DNA from: Staphylococcus croceilyticus
GTDB taxonomy: Bacteria; Bacillota; Bacilli; Staphylococcales; Staphylococcaceae
DNA: 44,952 nucleotides
Assembly: GCF_002902575.1 (NCBI RefSeq)
Contig: NZ_PPRD01000013.1
Coordinates: 1-44,952 of the forward strand
Direction of reading: 5' to 3'
In this document: positions 9,299 through 18,964 of the stretch, piece after piece
Layout: each line of letters begins with the position of its first letter
Position numbering within the stretch: the stretch's first letter is position 1
The notes under the pieces: model-generated
Told to the model about the DNA's origin: nothing
The model's input: only the letters and a program-made list of their open reading frames with translations
Databases searched by the model: none
Position numbers and translations under genes: made by a program

Positions 9299-10609
9299 AT
9301 GACGAAACCTATTGTAGCTATTGTAGGTAGACCAAACGTAGGGAAATCTACAATATTTAATAGAGTAGTAGGTGAGCGTGTATCAATCGTTGAAGATACA
9401 CCTGGTGTCACTCGTGATCGTATCTACTCATCAGGTGAATGGTTAACACATGAATTCAATATTATTGATACAGGTGGTATTGAAATTGGTGATGCACCTT
9501 TTCAAACCCAAATAAGAGCTCAAGCAGAAATTGCTATTGATGAAGCTGATGTTATTATCTTTATGGTTAATGTACGTGAAGGTTTAACACAAAGCGATGA
9601 AATGGTCGCTCAAATGTTATATAAATCAAAAAAACCAGTAGTATTAGCGGTTAATAAAGTAGATAATCCTGAAATGAGACATGATATTTTTGACTTTTAT
9701 TCATTAGGGTTTGGCGATCCTTATCCAATCTCTGGTTCTCACGGATTAGGATTAGGGGATTTACTAGATGAAGTAGTCAAACATTTTAAAGAAGAAACTG
9801 AAGACCCTTATGATGAAGATACAATTCGCTTATCAATTATCGGTCGTCCAAATGTAGGGAAATCTAGTTTAGTCAATGCGATATTAGGTGAAGAACGTGT
9901 TATCGTTTCTAATGTTGCAGGGACGACACGAGACGCCGTAGATACCGAATATAGCTATAATGGTCAAGATTATGTCTTGATAGATACAGCTGGTATGCGT
10001 AAAAAAGGTAAAGTGTATGAATCAACTGAGAAATATTCAGTATTGCGTGCGCTAAAAGCAATTGAACGTTCAAACGTTGTATTAATCGTCATCGATGCTG
10101 AAGAAGGTATTATTGAGCAAGATAAACGTGTAGCTGGTTATGCTCATGAAGAAGGTAAAGCTATTGTTATTGTTGTTAATAAATGGGACACTGTTGAAAA
10201 AGATAGTAATACGATGAAAAAATTTGCGGATGATGTTCGTAATCAATTCCAATTCTTAGATTATGCCCAAATCGCCTTTGTATCTGCGAAAGAAAGAACA
10301 CGTTTACGTACACTATTCCCATACATTAATGAGGCAAGTGAAAATCATAAAAAACGTGTTCAAAGTTCTACACTTAATGAAGTAGTTACTGATGCGATTT
10401 CAATGAACCCAACGCCAACTGATAAAGGTCGTAGATTGAATGTATTCTACACAACTCAAGTTGCTATTGAACCTCCAACGTTCGTTGTTTTTGTTAATGA
10501 TGTAGAATTAATGCATTTTTCTTATAAACGTTATCTTGAAAATCAAATCCGAAATGCATTTGGATTTGAGGGAACGCCTATTCACATCATTCCACGTAGA
10601 AGAAATTAA
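9299..10609 (+). CDS. der: Ribosome biogenesis GTPase Der (EngA)
   Basis: Essential GTPase needed for 50S subunit assembly. The 436-residue protein has two GTPase domains in tandem, each opening with GRPNVGKS (residues about 10-17 and 182-189), each with a DTxG switch II motif ([16 protein letters not shown]) and an NKxD motif (NKVD; NKWD). A C-terminal KH-like domain follows from about residue 355. Length and architecture are normal. GAGAGGAAG precedes the ATG. gpsA follows 15 bases downstream with its own AAGGAGA site, so the two are probably co-transcribed. Confidence 0.97.
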   Translation: MTKPIVAIVGRPNVGKSTIFNRVVGERVSIVEDTPGVTRDRIYSSGEWLTHEFNIIDTGGIEIGDAPFQTQIRAQAEIAIDEADVIIFMVNVREGLTQSDEMVAQMLYKSKKPVVLAVNKVDNPEMRHDIFDFYSLGFGDPYPISGSHGLGLGDLLDEVVKHFKEETEDPYDEDTIRLSIIGRPNVGKSSLVNAILGEERVIVSNVAGTTRDAVDTEYSYNGQDYVLIDTAGMRKKGKVYESTEKYSVLRALKAIERSNVVLIVIDAEEGIIEQDKRVAGYAHEEGKAIVIVVNKWDTVEKDSNTMKKFADDVRNQFQFLDYAQIAFVSAKERTRLRTLFPYINEASENHKKRVQSSTLNEVVTDAISMNPTPTDKGRRLNVFYTTQVAIEPPTFVVFVNDVELMHFSYKRYLENQIRNAFGFEGTPIHIIPRRRN

Positions 10610-10624
10610 AAAGGAGATTTCATT

Positions 10625-11623
10625 ATGACTAAGATTACTGTTTTTGGTATGGGAAGCTTTGGTACTGCACTTGCTAATGTATTAGCTGAAAATGGTCACA
10701 CTGTTTTAATGTGGGGGAAAAATGAAACAAGTGTCGATGAATTAAATAAACATCATCAAAACAAAAAATATTTAAAAGAAGCTAAATTAGATGAAAGTAT
10801 TCGAGCAACTTCTGATATTAAAGAGGCTGTAGATTTTACTGACATATATTTAATTGCTCTCCCTACAAAAGCAATTAGAGAGATTACAAGTCAAATTGAT
10901 CAACTTATTGATTCTAAGAAGATATTCATTCATGTTGCCAAAGGTATTGAAAATGATACCTTCAAGCGTGTTTCTGAAATGATTGAAGACTCTATTTCAG
11001 AAAGCCATAATGGCGGTATTGGCGTATTATCTGGCCCTAGCCATGCTGAAGAAGTAGTCATTAAACAACCGACTACAGTAGCAGCTTCTTCTAAAGATGA
11101 AAAAATTAGTAAGCTAATCCAAGATTTATTCATGAATGATTATTTACGTGTATATACGAATAATGATTTAGTAGGGGTAGAATTAGGTGGCGCATTAAAA
11201 AATATTATTGCAGTAGCTAGTGGGATTGTTGCAGGTATGGGCTATGGCGATAATGCTAAAGCAGCTTTAATGACTAGAGGCTTAGCTGAGATTAGTAGAC
11301 TAGGAGAAAAATTAGGTGCCGACCCTATGACATTTTTAGGTTTAGGCGGTATTGGTGACCTAATTGTAACTTGTACGTCTACACACTCTCGTAACTTTAC
11401 ACTTGGTTATAAATTAGGTAAAGGACAATCGACTGAAGAAGCACTAAGTGAAATGAATATGGTGGTAGAAGGAATTTATACTACTAATTCAGTTTACCAC
11501 TTAGCTAAAGAACAACATGTTGATATGCCTATTACAAATGCTTTATATAAAGTTTTATTTGAAAATAAACCCGTAAAAGATAGCGTTAAAGATTTAATGG
11601 GACGCGATAAAAAAGCTGAATAA
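10625..11623 (+). CDS. gpsA: NAD(P)H-dependent glycerol-3-phosphate dehydrogenase
   Basis: Reduces dihydroxyacetone phosphate to sn-glycerol 3-phosphate, the backbone for phospholipids and teichoic acids. The 332-residue protein opens with the Rossmann motif [12 protein letters not shown]. It contains the family motifs GPSHAEEV and, near residue 190, [16 protein letters not shown], with the catalytic lysine in [17 protein letters not shown] follows in the C-terminal domain. It forms a short operon with der, as in Bacillus. Confidence 0.97.
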   Translation: MTKITVFGMGSFGTALANVLAENGHTVLMWGKNETSVDELNKHHQNKKYLKEAKLDESIRATSDIKEAVDFTDIYLIALPTKAIREITSQIDQLIDSKKIFIHVAKGIENDTFKRVSEMIEDSISESHNGGIGVLSGPSHAEEVVIKQPTTVAASSKDEKISKLIQDLFMNDYLRVYTNNDLVGVELGGALKNIIAVASGIVAGMGYGDNAKAALMTRGLAEISRLGEKLGADPMTFLGLGGIGDLIVTCTSTHSRNFTLGYKLGKGQSTEEALSEMNMVVEGIYTTNSVYHLAKEQHVDMPITNALYKVLFENKPVKDSVKDLMGRDKKAE

Positions 11624-11632
11624 GGTGTTATA

Positions 11633-11656
11633 TTACACTTTATTGTAAAATTTTTT
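11633..11656 (+). terminator. Weak terminator after gpsA
   Basis: TTACA (11633-11637) can pair with TGTAA (11644-11648), followed by AATTTTTT. The stem is only five AT-rich pairs, so read-through into hup is plausible. Confidence 0.45.
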
Positions 11657-11742
11657 GAATTGAGTGTATAAATGCTGATATTTCAGTGTTTTGGGCGTTT
11701 AAATCGTTGCGGTAATGCCAATTCTTGTGTTAAAGTCATAGC

Positions 11743-11768
11743 ATAATGATATAAAAAGATATCATTAT
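11743..11768 (+). promoter_or_regulatory. Leader hairpin before hup ribosome binding site
   Basis: ATAATGATAT (11743-11752) and ATATCATTAT (11759-11768) are perfect reverse complements with a six-base loop. The hairpin ends nine bases before the GGAGGTGA site of hup. There is no T-run, so it is not a terminator. It could stabilise the mRNA or act as an operator; both are inference. Confidence 0.5.
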
Positions 11769-11792
11769 CATTCATCTGGAGGTGAATTCATA

Positions 11793-12065
11793 ATGAATAA
11801 AACTGATTTAATCAATGCGGTTGCTGAACAAGCTGATTTAACTAAAAAAGAAGCTGGTGCAGCTGTAGACGCTGTTTTCGAATCAATCCAAGGCTCACTT
11901 TCTAAAGGTGAAAAAGTTCAATTAATTGGTTTCGGAAACTTTGAGGTACGTGAACGTGCTGCACGTAAAGGACGTAACCCTCAAACAGGTAAAGAAATCG
12001 AAATTCCTGCAAGTAAAGTTCCAGCATTCAAAGCTGGTAAAGCATTAAAAGATGCTGTAAAATAA
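11793..12065 (+). CDS. hup: DNA-binding protein HU
   Basis: Nucleoid-associated, dimeric DNA-bending protein. The 90 residues cover the whole HU fold: N-terminal helices, then the [18 protein letters not shown] beta-arm with the intercalating proline region NPQTGKEI, and the C-terminal [12 protein letters not shown] helix. GGAGGTGA is an excellent ribosome binding site. It appears to be the only HU gene in this window and is flanked by terminators, so it is probably monocistronic. In Bacillus the mtrA and mtrB genes lie between hbs and hepS; here they are absent. Confidence 0.97.
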   Translation: MNKTDLINAVAEQADLTKKEAGAAVDAVFESIQGSLSKGEKVQLIGFGNFEVRERAARKGRNPQTGKEIEIPASKVPAFKAGKALKDAVK

Positions 12066-12072
12066 TTTACTT

Positions 12073-12096
12073 AAAAAGCCCTTCGAGGGCTTTTTT
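12073..12096 (+). terminator. Terminator after hup
   Basis: AAAAAGCCC (12073-12081) and GGGCTTTTT form a perfect stem around TTCGA, followed by further T. It begins seven bases after the hup stop. Confidence 0.95.
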
Positions 12097-12186
12097 ATTT
12101 ATACATATTAATTTTCTAAAGATATCGATATAGCTATATTAAAACTTGTTCATTTAATATATTTACATGCTTATGTATTCTTCTAT

Positions 12187-12200
12187 ATAAAGCGCTTATT
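12187..12200 (+). promoter_or_regulatory. Possible CcpA (cre-like) site upstream of hepS
   Basis: ATAAAGCGCTTATT contains the AAAGCGCTT core of catabolite-responsive elements but matches the consensus TGWAANCGNTNWCA at only about 10 of 14 positions. It lies about 90 bases upstream of the hepS start in an otherwise featureless AT-rich gap. Weak evidence. Confidence 0.25.
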
Positions 12201-12289
12201 AATAAAGTTTTACTCCTGTGAAGTCGCTATATTTTATTTTTATGGATATAATGTTAAGATGTATAGTGATAATAACGTGAGGTGTGAAC

Positions 12290-12859
12290 ATGGAACGAAC
12301 ATTAAGCATATTAAATAGACAAATTGATCAAAGGCTTATGGGAGTCACTGACTATGAATCAATTAATATTAATAGTAATTTAAGTGATTTATTAGATAGT
12401 TACGATATTCCAGAGAATGCTAAACTTGCTTGCCTCACTATTGATACTTCAATGAAACATCTTGATGAAATTTCACATAACAAATTATCAAAGAAATCAA
12501 TCTTAATTGGGGATTTATTAAGTGCTCATTTTTACACTTTATTAGCTGAAATTGATGATCCTGCATTTCAATTAGCTATAAGTCAGGCAATTGTTAAATC
12601 TAATGAATTAAAATCTTCATTACATCATCAATCCCTAGAAGCACAAGATATTTATGAAGCAATAATTAAAATAGAAACTATTTTTCCTTTTATTACACTT
12701 TCACATTTTAGCGATCAATCAATATCAGAAATGGAAATTTTCTATTCTTTATTTGAAAATGTGGAATCGTATTATCCTTCATATTTGAAGATGTATACTG
12801 AAAATGAAGTAGACCAATTTTTAAAAACAATTAAACAGAGCTATATAGAAAAAAAGTAG
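12290..12859 (+). CDS. hepS: Heptaprenyl diphosphate synthase, component I (HepS)
   Basis: Small regulatory subunit of the two-part enzyme that makes the polyprenyl tail of menaquinone. The 189-residue protein has no Asp-rich catalytic motif of its own, as expected for component I, and is mostly helical with a central region near SKKSILIGDLLSAHFY. I place the start at ATG 12290, five bases after AGGTG. An in-frame GTG at 12284 lies within that site. Identity rests on position: the menaquinone methyltransferase follows 11 bases later, then the catalytic component, the same order as hepS-menH-hepT in Bacillus. Confidence 0.88.
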   Translation: MERTLSILNRQIDQRLMGVTDYESININSNLSDLLDSYDIPENAKLACLTIDTSMKHLDEISHNKLSKKSILIGDLLSAHFYTLLAEIDDPAFQLAISQAIVKSNELKSSLHHQSLEAQDIYEAIIKIETIFPFITLSHFSDQSISEMEIFYSLFENVESYYPSYLKMYTENEVDQFLKTIKQSYIEKK

Positions 12860-12870
12860 AGGTAATATAA

Positions 12871-13590
12871 ATGGCTGAAAATAAAGCAAACAAAGAACAA
12901 GTCCATACAGTGTTCCAAAATATTTCTAAAAAATATGATCGATTAAATAATATTATCAGTTTCGAACAACATAAAGTTTGGCGTAAACGTGTAATGAAAG
13001 ATATGAACGTTAAATCAAGTAGTAAGGCACTTGATGTATGCTGTGGTACTGCAGATTGGACAATTGCATTAAGTAAAGCAGTTGGACCTAAAGGCGAGGT
13101 AACAGGTTTAGACTTTAGTGAAAATATGCTTGAAGTAGGTAAAGAGAAAACGAAATCAATGGATAATATTCACTTAGTACATGGTGATGCTATGGATTTA
13201 CCTTTTGAGGATAATTCATTTGACTATGTAACTATTGGTTTTGGTTTACGTAATGTACCTGATTATTTAGTGGCATTAAAAGAAATGAACAGAGTTCTTA
13301 AACCAGGCGGTATGGTTGTATGTTTAGAAACAAGTCAACCTACGATGCCTTTGTTCAAACAAGTGTATAAATTATATTTTAAATTTGTAATGCCTATCTT
13401 CGGTAAATTATTTGCTAAATCTAAAGAGGAATATGAATGGCTACAACAATCGACGTTTAATTTTCCTGATAAACAAAAATTAAAACGTCTATTTGAACAG
13501 GCTGGTTTTAATAATATCAAAGTCCGTAGCTTCACAGGGGGCGTTGCTGCAATGCACCTAGGCTATAAACAAAAAAGTTCTACAAAATAA
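12871..13590 (+). CDS. menG: Demethylmenaquinone methyltransferase
   Basis: SAM-dependent C-methyltransferase that performs the last step of menaquinone synthesis. The 239-residue protein belongs to the UbiE/COQ5 family. The SAM-binding motif [14 protein letters not shown] lies near residues 54-67, with GLDFSENML after it and the family motif GFGLRNVPD near residues 121-129. It sits between the two subunits of the polyprenyl tail synthase, so tail making and ring methylation are expressed together. Also named ubiE or menH in other annotations. Confidence 0.95.
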   Translation: MAENKANKEQVHTVFQNISKKYDRLNNIISFEQHKVWRKRVMKDMNVKSSSKALDVCCGTADWTIALSKAVGPKGEVTGLDFSENMLEVGKEKTKSMDNIHLVHGDAMDLPFEDNSFDYVTIGFGLRNVPDYLVALKEMNRVLKPGGMVVCLETSQPTMPLFKQVYKLYFKFVMPIFGKLFAKSKEEYEWLQQSTFNFPDKQKLKRLFEQAGFNNIKVRSFTGGVAAMHLGYKQKSSTK

Positions 13591-13602
13591 AAGGTGATTA
13601 AC

Positions 13603-14559
13603 GTGGCAAAGTTAAACATGAATAGTGAAATTAAGAATGTAGAGAAACGGCTTCAAAACGCTATCAAAAGTAATGATTCAGTTTTACAAGAAGCTACTTT
13701 CCATTTGCTATCATCAGGTGGTAAACGAGTAAGACCAGCATTTGTCATATTGAGTAGTCAATTTGGCTCAAAAAAGAATACTGAAGATACTTACCGTGTA
13801 GCTGTAGCGTTAGAATTAATTCATATGGCTACACTTGTTCATGATGACGTGATAGATAAGAGTGATAAACGTCGCGGCCGTTTAACTATTGTAAAAAAAT
13901 GGGATGTTACGACGGCGATTTTAACAGGTAATTTCTTATTAGCTTTAGGTCTACAACAGCTTTCTGAAATACAAGATAATCGCGTACATCACATTATTTC
14001 TAATGCAATTGTAGATGTATGTAGAGGAGAACTTTTCCAATTCCAAGATCAATTTAATAGTAATCAAACTATCACAAACTACTTAAGACGTATTAACCGT
14101 AAAACTGCATTATTAATCCAACTTGCTACTGAAGTAGGAGCAATTACGTCTGAAGCTGATGATGAAACGATTTATAAATTAAAAATGATTGGACATTATA
14201 TTGGGATGAGCTTCCAAATTGTTGATGATATATTGGATTTCACTAGCACTGAGAAGAAACTAGGTAAACCAGTAGGCAGTGATTTAATGAACGGTCATAT
14301 TACATTGCCAGTGTTATTAGAAATGCGAAAAGACCCAACATTTAAACAACAAATTGCAGCTTTAAATCATCAAACAAATCCTGCAGAGTTTGCGCCGATT
14401 ATTTCACGTATCAGAGAATCTGATAGTATTCAACAATCTAAAGAAATCAGTGATAAATACTTGAATAAAGCACTAAATTTAATTGATCAATTAAATGAAT
14501 CAAATGCGCAAAATTTATTTATTAAACTTATCAAAAAAATGGGTTCACGAAACGTTTAA
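13603..14559 (+). CDS. hepT: Heptaprenyl diphosphate synthase, component II (HepT)
   Basis: Catalytic subunit of the trans-polyprenyl diphosphate synthase that elongates farnesyl diphosphate for menaquinone. Both Asp-rich motifs are present: HDDVIDKSDKRRGR (near residues 82-95) and QIVDDILDFT (near 205-214), followed by KLGKPVGSDLMNG. I use GTG 13603, six bases after AAGGTG, giving 318 residues; the GTG at 13594 lies inside that site. The product chain length cannot be read from the sequence; heptaprenyl or octaprenyl are both possible in Staphylococcus. Confidence 0.92.
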   Translation: MAKLNMNSEIKNVEKRLQNAIKSNDSVLQEATFHLLSSGGKRVRPAFVILSSQFGSKKNTEDTYRVAVALELIHMATLVHDDVIDKSDKRRGRLTIVKKWDVTTAILTGNFLLALGLQQLSEIQDNRVHHIISNAIVDVCRGELFQFQDQFNSNQTITNYLRRINRKTALLIQLATEVGAITSEADDETIYKLKMIGHYIGMSFQIVDDILDFTSTEKKLGKPVGSDLMNGHITLPVLLEMRKDPTFKQQIAALNHQTNPAEFAPIISRIRESDSIQQSKEISDKYLNKALNLIDQLNESNAQNLFIKLIKKMGSRNV

Positions 14560-14576
14560 TTAGTATGAAAATATAT

Positions 14577-14590
14577 TGAAAGCGCTTTAT
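14577..14590 (+). promoter_or_regulatory. Possible CcpA (cre) site before ndk
   Basis: TGAAAGCGCTTTAT matches the cre consensus TGWAANCGNTNWCA at 12 of 14 positions. It lies between the hepT stop and that operon's terminator, about 140 bases before ndk, an unusual position for control of either gene. Confidence 0.35.
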
Positions 14591-14625
14591 CAACCTGTTA
14601 CTATTAAGAAGTAGCAGGTTGTTTT
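14591..14625 (+). terminator. Terminator after hepT
   Basis: CAACCTGTTAC (14591-14601) pairs with GTAGCAGGTTG (14611-14621) with one G-T pair, followed by TTTTC. The short T-run makes it moderately strong. Confidence 0.8.
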
Positions 14626-14725
14626 CTATAATAAACAAGCTTTATACATAATTAGCGCAAATTAAATAATCTGATTTTTTCAAATTTTTTAATGTTTATT
14701 ACTTAAAAACATAGGGGGAAACACA

Positions 14726-15175
14726 ATGGAAAGAACTTTTTTAATGATTAAACCAGATGCAGTACAACGTAATTTAATTGGAGAAATTATTACTCGTATC
14801 GAACGTAAAGGTTTAAAATTGGTTGGAGCTAAATTAATGACAGTGCCTCAATCATTAGCGGAAGAACATTATGAAGAACATAAAGAAAGACCATTTTATA
14901 ATAAATTAATTTCATTTATTACATCAGCACCTGTTTTCGCAATGGTAGTTGAAGGGGAAGATGCAGTAAATGTATCTAGACATATTATTGGTAAAACAAA
15001 TCCTTCTGAAGCAACACCAGGTTCTATTAGAGGCGATTTAGGATTAACTGTAGGTAGAAATGTTATTCATGGTTCAGATTCAGTTGCGTCTGCAAAACGT
15101 GAAATTAGTTTATGGTTTAAAGATGAAGAATTAAGTGATTACGAAGCAACTAGAGATACTTGGTTGTATGAATAA
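14726..15175 (+). CDS. ndk: Nucleoside diphosphate kinase
   Basis: Exchanges phosphate between nucleoside di- and triphosphates through a phosphohistidine. The 149-residue protein begins [15 protein letters not shown]. It contains the conserved [18 protein letters not shown] and the active-site histidine in NVIHGSDS (about residue 115). Length is typical. AGGGGGAAA precedes the ATG. It is a single-gene unit with terminators on both sides, between the menaquinone and shikimate operons, as in Bacillus. Confidence 0.97.
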   Translation: MERTFLMIKPDAVQRNLIGEIITRIERKGLKLVGAKLMTVPQSLAEEHYEEHKERPFYNKLISFITSAPVFAMVVEGEDAVNVSRHIIGKTNPSEATPGSIRGDLGLTVGRNVIHGSDSVASAKREISLWFKDEELSDYEATRDTWLYE

Positions 15176-15200
15176 TTTTTAAATATTAAATTAAAATGAT

Positions 15201-15240
15201 AAGAGTAGCGCGCCTTCATAGTGTGTTACTCTTTATTTTT
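15201..15240 (+). terminator. Terminator after ndk
   Basis: AAGAGTAGCGCGC (15201-15213) pairs with GTGTGTTACTCTT (15221-15233) over 13 pairs, three of them G-U, around a seven-base loop. TTATTTTT follows. Confidence 0.88.
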
Positions 15241-15289
15241 ATGACATAAACTCTCTGCTAATTATTTAAATATTCACACTAATTCAATT

Positions 15290-15315
15290 AATATACAGAA
15301 CATTAGTTATGTTCT
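15290..15315 (+). promoter_or_regulatory. CodY-like box and palindrome upstream of aroC
   Basis: AATATACAGAACATT (15290-15304) matches the CodY motif AATTTTCWGAAAATT at 12 of 15 positions. It overlaps a perfect inverted repeat, AGAACAT-TAGTT-ATGTTCT (15297-15315). Possible -10 boxes TATGAT at 15325 and 15330 follow at promoter-like spacing, so the site would cover the -35 region of the aro operon. Control by CodY is inference. Confidence 0.45.
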
Positions 15316-15381
15316 AACGTTGAATATGATATGATAACACATATTACAATTTAACGTAGTAAAGGAAAGGAGCGTCTTCTC

Positions 15382-16548
15382 ATGAGATATTTAACATCAG
15401 GAGAATCACATGGTCCTCAATTAACAGTAATTATTGAAGGTGTACCTGCAAATTTAGAAATTAAAGCTGAAGATATTAATACAGAAATGTATAAACGCCA
15501 AGGCGGCTATGGAAGGGGCCGCAGAATGCAAATTGAAAAAGATGCTGTCGAAATTGTTTCTGGCGTAAGAAACGGTTATACATTAGGTAGCCCCGTTACA
15601 ATTGTAGTGAAAAACGATGATTTCACACATTGGAGAAATATTATGGGTATTGAACCTATAAGCGATGAAGAACGTAAAAACATGAAACGTACGATTACTA
15701 AACCACGTCCTGGTCATGCTGATTTAATCGGCGGTATGAAATACAATCATCGTGACTTAAGAAATGTTTTAGAACGTTCTTCTGCACGTGAAACAGCTGC
15801 TCGTGTGGCTGTAGGTGCTGTATCTAAAATTTTACTACAGCAATTAGGCATTCATACATATAGTCGTGTAGTTGAAATAGGCGGCGTTAAAGACGAAGGT
15901 TTATACGATTCTGAAACATTCAAACAAAATATCGATAAAAATGATGTTCGTGTCATCGATGAAACTATTGCTCAAAAAATGCGCGACAAGATAGATGAAG
16001 CTAAAAAAGAAGGTGACTCTATTGGTGGAGTCGTACAAGTTATGGTGGAAAATATGCCTATCGGTATCGGAAGCTATGTGCATTATGACCGTAAATTGGA
16101 TGGCCGCATTGCACAAGGTGTAGTAAGTATTAACGCATTTAAAGGAGTTAGCTTTGGCGAAGGATTTAAAGCAGCTGAAAAACCAGGCAGTGAAATTCAA
16201 GACGAAATTTTATATGATTCTGAACAAGGTTTTTACAGAGGTTCAAATCACCTGGGCGGATTTGAAGGCGGTATGACAAATGGTATGCCGATTATCGTTA
16301 ATGGCGTTATGAAACCTATTCCAACGCTATATAAACCTTTAAATTCAGTAGATATTAACACGAAAGAAGACTTTAAAGCTACAATTGAACGTTCTGATAG
16401 TTGTGCTGTACCAGCAGCTAGTGTGGTATGTGAACATGTTGTCGCTTTTGAAGTTGCTAAAGCATTACTTGAAGAGTTTCAATCAAATCATATAGATCAA
16501 TTGAAAGAACAAATCTCTGAGCGTAGAAAACTTAATATTGAATTTTAA
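15382..16548 (+). CDS. aroC: Chorismate synthase
   Basis: FMN-dependent lyase that converts EPSP to chorismate, the last step of the shikimate pathway. The 388-residue protein opens with [11 protein letters not shown]. It carries [11 protein letters not shown] near residues 46-56, the RPGHADLIG segment near 110-118, and [12 protein letters not shown] near 133-144, all family signatures. AAAGGAAAGGAG precedes the ATG. It is the first gene of aroC-aroB-aroA, with 36 and 10 bases between genes. Confidence 0.97.
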   Translation: MRYLTSGESHGPQLTVIIEGVPANLEIKAEDINTEMYKRQGGYGRGRRMQIEKDAVEIVSGVRNGYTLGSPVTIVVKNDDFTHWRNIMGIEPISDEERKNMKRTITKPRPGHADLIGGMKYNHRDLRNVLERSSARETAARVAVGAVSKILLQQLGIHTYSRVVEIGGVKDEGLYDSETFKQNIDKNDVRVIDETIAQKMRDKIDEAKKEGDSIGGVVQVMVENMPIGIGSYVHYDRKLDGRIAQGVVSINAFKGVSFGEGFKAAEKPGSEIQDEILYDSEQGFYRGSNHLGGFEGGMTNGMPIIVNGVMKPIPTLYKPLNSVDINTKEDFKATIERSDSCAVPAASVVCEHVVAFEVAKALLEEFQSNHIDQLKEQISERRKLNIEF

Positions 16549-16584
16549 AAATATTATTTATTTGTAAGAATCGAGGTCTTTTTT

Positions 16585-17649
16585 ATGCAATTACAAACGA
16601 CATATCCTAATAATAATTATCCTATTATTGTTGAACATCATGCTTTTAATTATTTAACAGACTATATACAAGAGTATGATAAAGTCTTCCTTATTGTTGA
16701 TGAGTATGTAGATTTTAATTTTAAAAGTAAATTTGACTCTCTACTTACTCAATCTAATATATTTAAAGTGACTGTGCCTGCTGGTGAGAAAATGAAAACC
16801 TTCCACCATTATCATGAAGTGCTTGAAAAATTGTTAGGATATCAACTTACAAGAAATACGTGTTTAGTAGCTATAGGTGGAGGCGCAACTGGTGATTTTA
16901 CTGGATTTCTAGCATCTACGCTTTTACGAGGTGTAGATTTTATTCAGGTACCTACGACTATACTAGCGCATGATTCAAGTGTTGGGGGAAAAGTAGGTAT
17001 TAATTCTTCACATGGGAAAAATCTTATTGGGGCATTTTATAGACCAAAAGCTGTTATTTATGATTTAGATTTCTTACAGACATTACCATATGAAGAAATA
17101 TTAAGTGGTTATGCAGAAGTATATAAACATGCACTTTTAACAGGAGAAGTGGCAGTAGACGATATTGAGAAACACTTTTCTAATAAAGAAAAACTGCAAT
17201 CACTAGAAGACATAGATCAATTTATATTTAAAGGTATTAAAACAAAATTAAATATTATTATTAAAGATGAAAAAGAACACAACATGCGTAAATATCTAAA
17301 CTTAGGACATACGTTTGGCCACGCAGTTGAATATAAACATAAAATTCCTCACGGGCACGCGATTATGATAGGTATGATATATCAATTTATTGTATCTAAT
17401 GCGTTGCTCAATGCTGAATTTGATATTCAACATTACTGGAATTATATTAAACAACTTCATTATCCAGTAGCCATTATTAATGATTTGAATTTTGAAGATA
17501 TGTATAATTACATGTTATCTGATAAGAAAAATAATGGAGAAGGTATTCAAATGGTGCTACTTGAAACTATAGGTAAACCTTCAGTTCATCATGTTGATAA
17601 AGATATTTTAATGAATGCCTTTAATGAATTACAATCCTTAACAAAGTAG
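16585..17649 (+). CDS. aroB: 3-dehydroquinate synthase
   Basis: NAD- and metal-dependent enzyme that cyclises DAHP to 3-dehydroquinate, the second step of the shikimate pathway. The 354-residue protein has the NAD-binding segment [17 protein letters not shown] near residues 95-111, followed by [20 protein letters not shown]. Zinc-ligand motifs are visible as EVYKHALL near residues 182-189, [12 protein letters not shown] near 240-251, and HGHAI. A ribosome site, GAGGT, precedes the ATG. It is the second gene of the aro operon. Confidence 0.96.
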   Translation: MQLQTTYPNNNYPIIVEHHAFNYLTDYIQEYDKVFLIVDEYVDFNFKSKFDSLLTQSNIFKVTVPAGEKMKTFHHYHEVLEKLLGYQLTRNTCLVAIGGGATGDFTGFLASTLLRGVDFIQVPTTILAHDSSVGGKVGINSSHGKNLIGAFYRPKAVIYDLDFLQTLPYEEILSGYAEVYKHALLTGEVAVDDIEKHFSNKEKLQSLEDIDQFIFKGIKTKLNIIIKDEKEHNMRKYLNLGHTFGHAVEYKHKIPHGHAIMIGMIYQFIVSNALLNAEFDIQHYWNYIKQLHYPVAIINDLNFEDMYNYMLSDKKNNGEGIQMVLLETIGKPSVHHVDKDILMNAFNELQSLTK

Positions 17650-17659
17650 GTGAAAGATA

Positions 17660-18958
17660 ATGGCAAATGAACAAATTATAGACATACACGGTCCTTTAAA
17701 AGGAGAAATTGAGGTTCCTGGAGATAAATCAATGACGCACAGAGCGATTATGTTATCTTCACTAGCAAAAGGTAAATCTGTCATTCATAAACCTTTATTA
17801 GGCGAAGACTGCCAACGTACTGCAGAAATTTTCAAATTGCTTGGTGTTGATATTACTATTACAGATGATAAAATTGTCGTGGATTCTCCGGGGTATGAAA
17901 ACTTTAAAACGCCTCATCAAACGTTGTATACTGGCAATTCTGGTACTACGACGCGTTTGCTTGCTGGTTTGTTAAGTGGGTTAGGTATTGAATGCGTATT
18001 GTCAGGAGATAAATCTATTGGCACACGTCCGATGAACCGCGTATTAAAACCACTTCGTCTCATGGGTGCGAATATTCGTGGGGTAGAAGATAACTACACA
18101 CCTTTAGTGATTGAACCCGCTTCTATTAAAGGAATTACTTACCAAATGGAAGTAGCAAGTGCACAAGTTAAAAGCGCTATATTATTAGCAAGTTTATTTG
18201 CTAATGATACAACTACCATTACTGAATTAGATATAAGTCGTAATCACACAGAAACGATGTTTGAACACTACAATATCCCTATTAACGTCGATGGTAAAAT
18301 AATCAAACTAGAACCAAACGCACTTCAAAATATTAAAGCAAGAGATTTTAACGTGCCAGGAGATATCTCATCAGCAGCATTCTTTATTGTCGCTGCATTA
18401 ATTACGCCAGGCAGTGACATTACAATTCATAATGTTGGCATAAACCCTACACGTTCAGGTATTATAGACATCGTTGAACAAATGGGCGGTAATATTGAAC
18501 TATTTAATGTTACCAACACTTCTGAACCTACTGCCTCTATTAGAATCACTTATACACCAAACTTAAAGCCAGTGCATATAGAAGGGGATATAATCCCTAA
18601 AGCAATAGATGAATTACCAATCATTGCACTATTGTGTACTCAAGCCACAGGAACTAGTATTATAAAAGATGCAGAGGAATTAAAAGTTAAAGAAACAAAT
18701 CGAATTGATACAACTGCTGATATGCTCGGCTTGTTAGGTTTCGAGCTTCAACCTACTGCAGATGGACTAATTATTCATCCATCAGAATTTACTACACCTG
18801 CTACAGTTGATAGTTTGACGGATCATCGTATAGGTATGATGCTCGCTATAGCAGGATTATTAAGTAGCGAACCAATTACAATTCGTCAGTTTGACGCAGT
18901 TAACGTATCATTCCCAGGTTTCTTGCCCAAATTAAAGCTTTTAGAAAATGAGGGATAA
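17660..18958 (+). CDS. aroA: EPSP synthase (3-phosphoshikimate 1-carboxyvinyltransferase)
   Basis: Joins phosphoenolpyruvate to shikimate 3-phosphate. The 432-residue protein has [12 protein letters not shown] near its start, [14 protein letters not shown] near residues 93-106, and [12 protein letters not shown] soon after. The GNSGTTTR form of the PEP-binding loop differs from GNAGTAMR of E. coli and is that of class II enzymes, which tend to tolerate glyphosate; the tolerance itself is inference. AGGTGAAAG precedes the ATG. It is the third gene of the operon, with the TPR gene starting six bases after its stop. Confidence 0.96.
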   Translation: MANEQIIDIHGPLKGEIEVPGDKSMTHRAIMLSSLAKGKSVIHKPLLGEDCQRTAEIFKLLGVDITITDDKIVVDSPGYENFKTPHQTLYTGNSGTTTRLLAGLLSGLGIECVLSGDKSIGTRPMNRVLKPLRLMGANIRGVEDNYTPLVIEPASIKGITYQMEVASAQVKSAILLASLFANDTTTITELDISRNHTETMFEHYNIPINVDGKIIKLEPNALQNIKARDFNVPGDISSAAFFIVAALITPGSDITIHNVGINPTRSGIIDIVEQMGGNIELFNVTNTSEPTASIRITYTPNLKPVHIEGDIIPKAIDELPIIALLCTQATGTSIIKDAEELKVKETNRIDTTADMLGLLGFELQPTADGLIIHPSEFTTPATVDSLTDHRIGMMLAIAGLLSSEPITIRQFDAVNVSFPGFLPKLKLLENEG

Positions 18959-18964
18959 TACACT

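Noticed and set aside
15297..15315. AGAACAT-N5-ATGTTCT as a LexA (SOS) box
   Set aside because: Gram-positive LexA sites have GAAC-N4-GTTC; here the half-sites are separated by nine bases.
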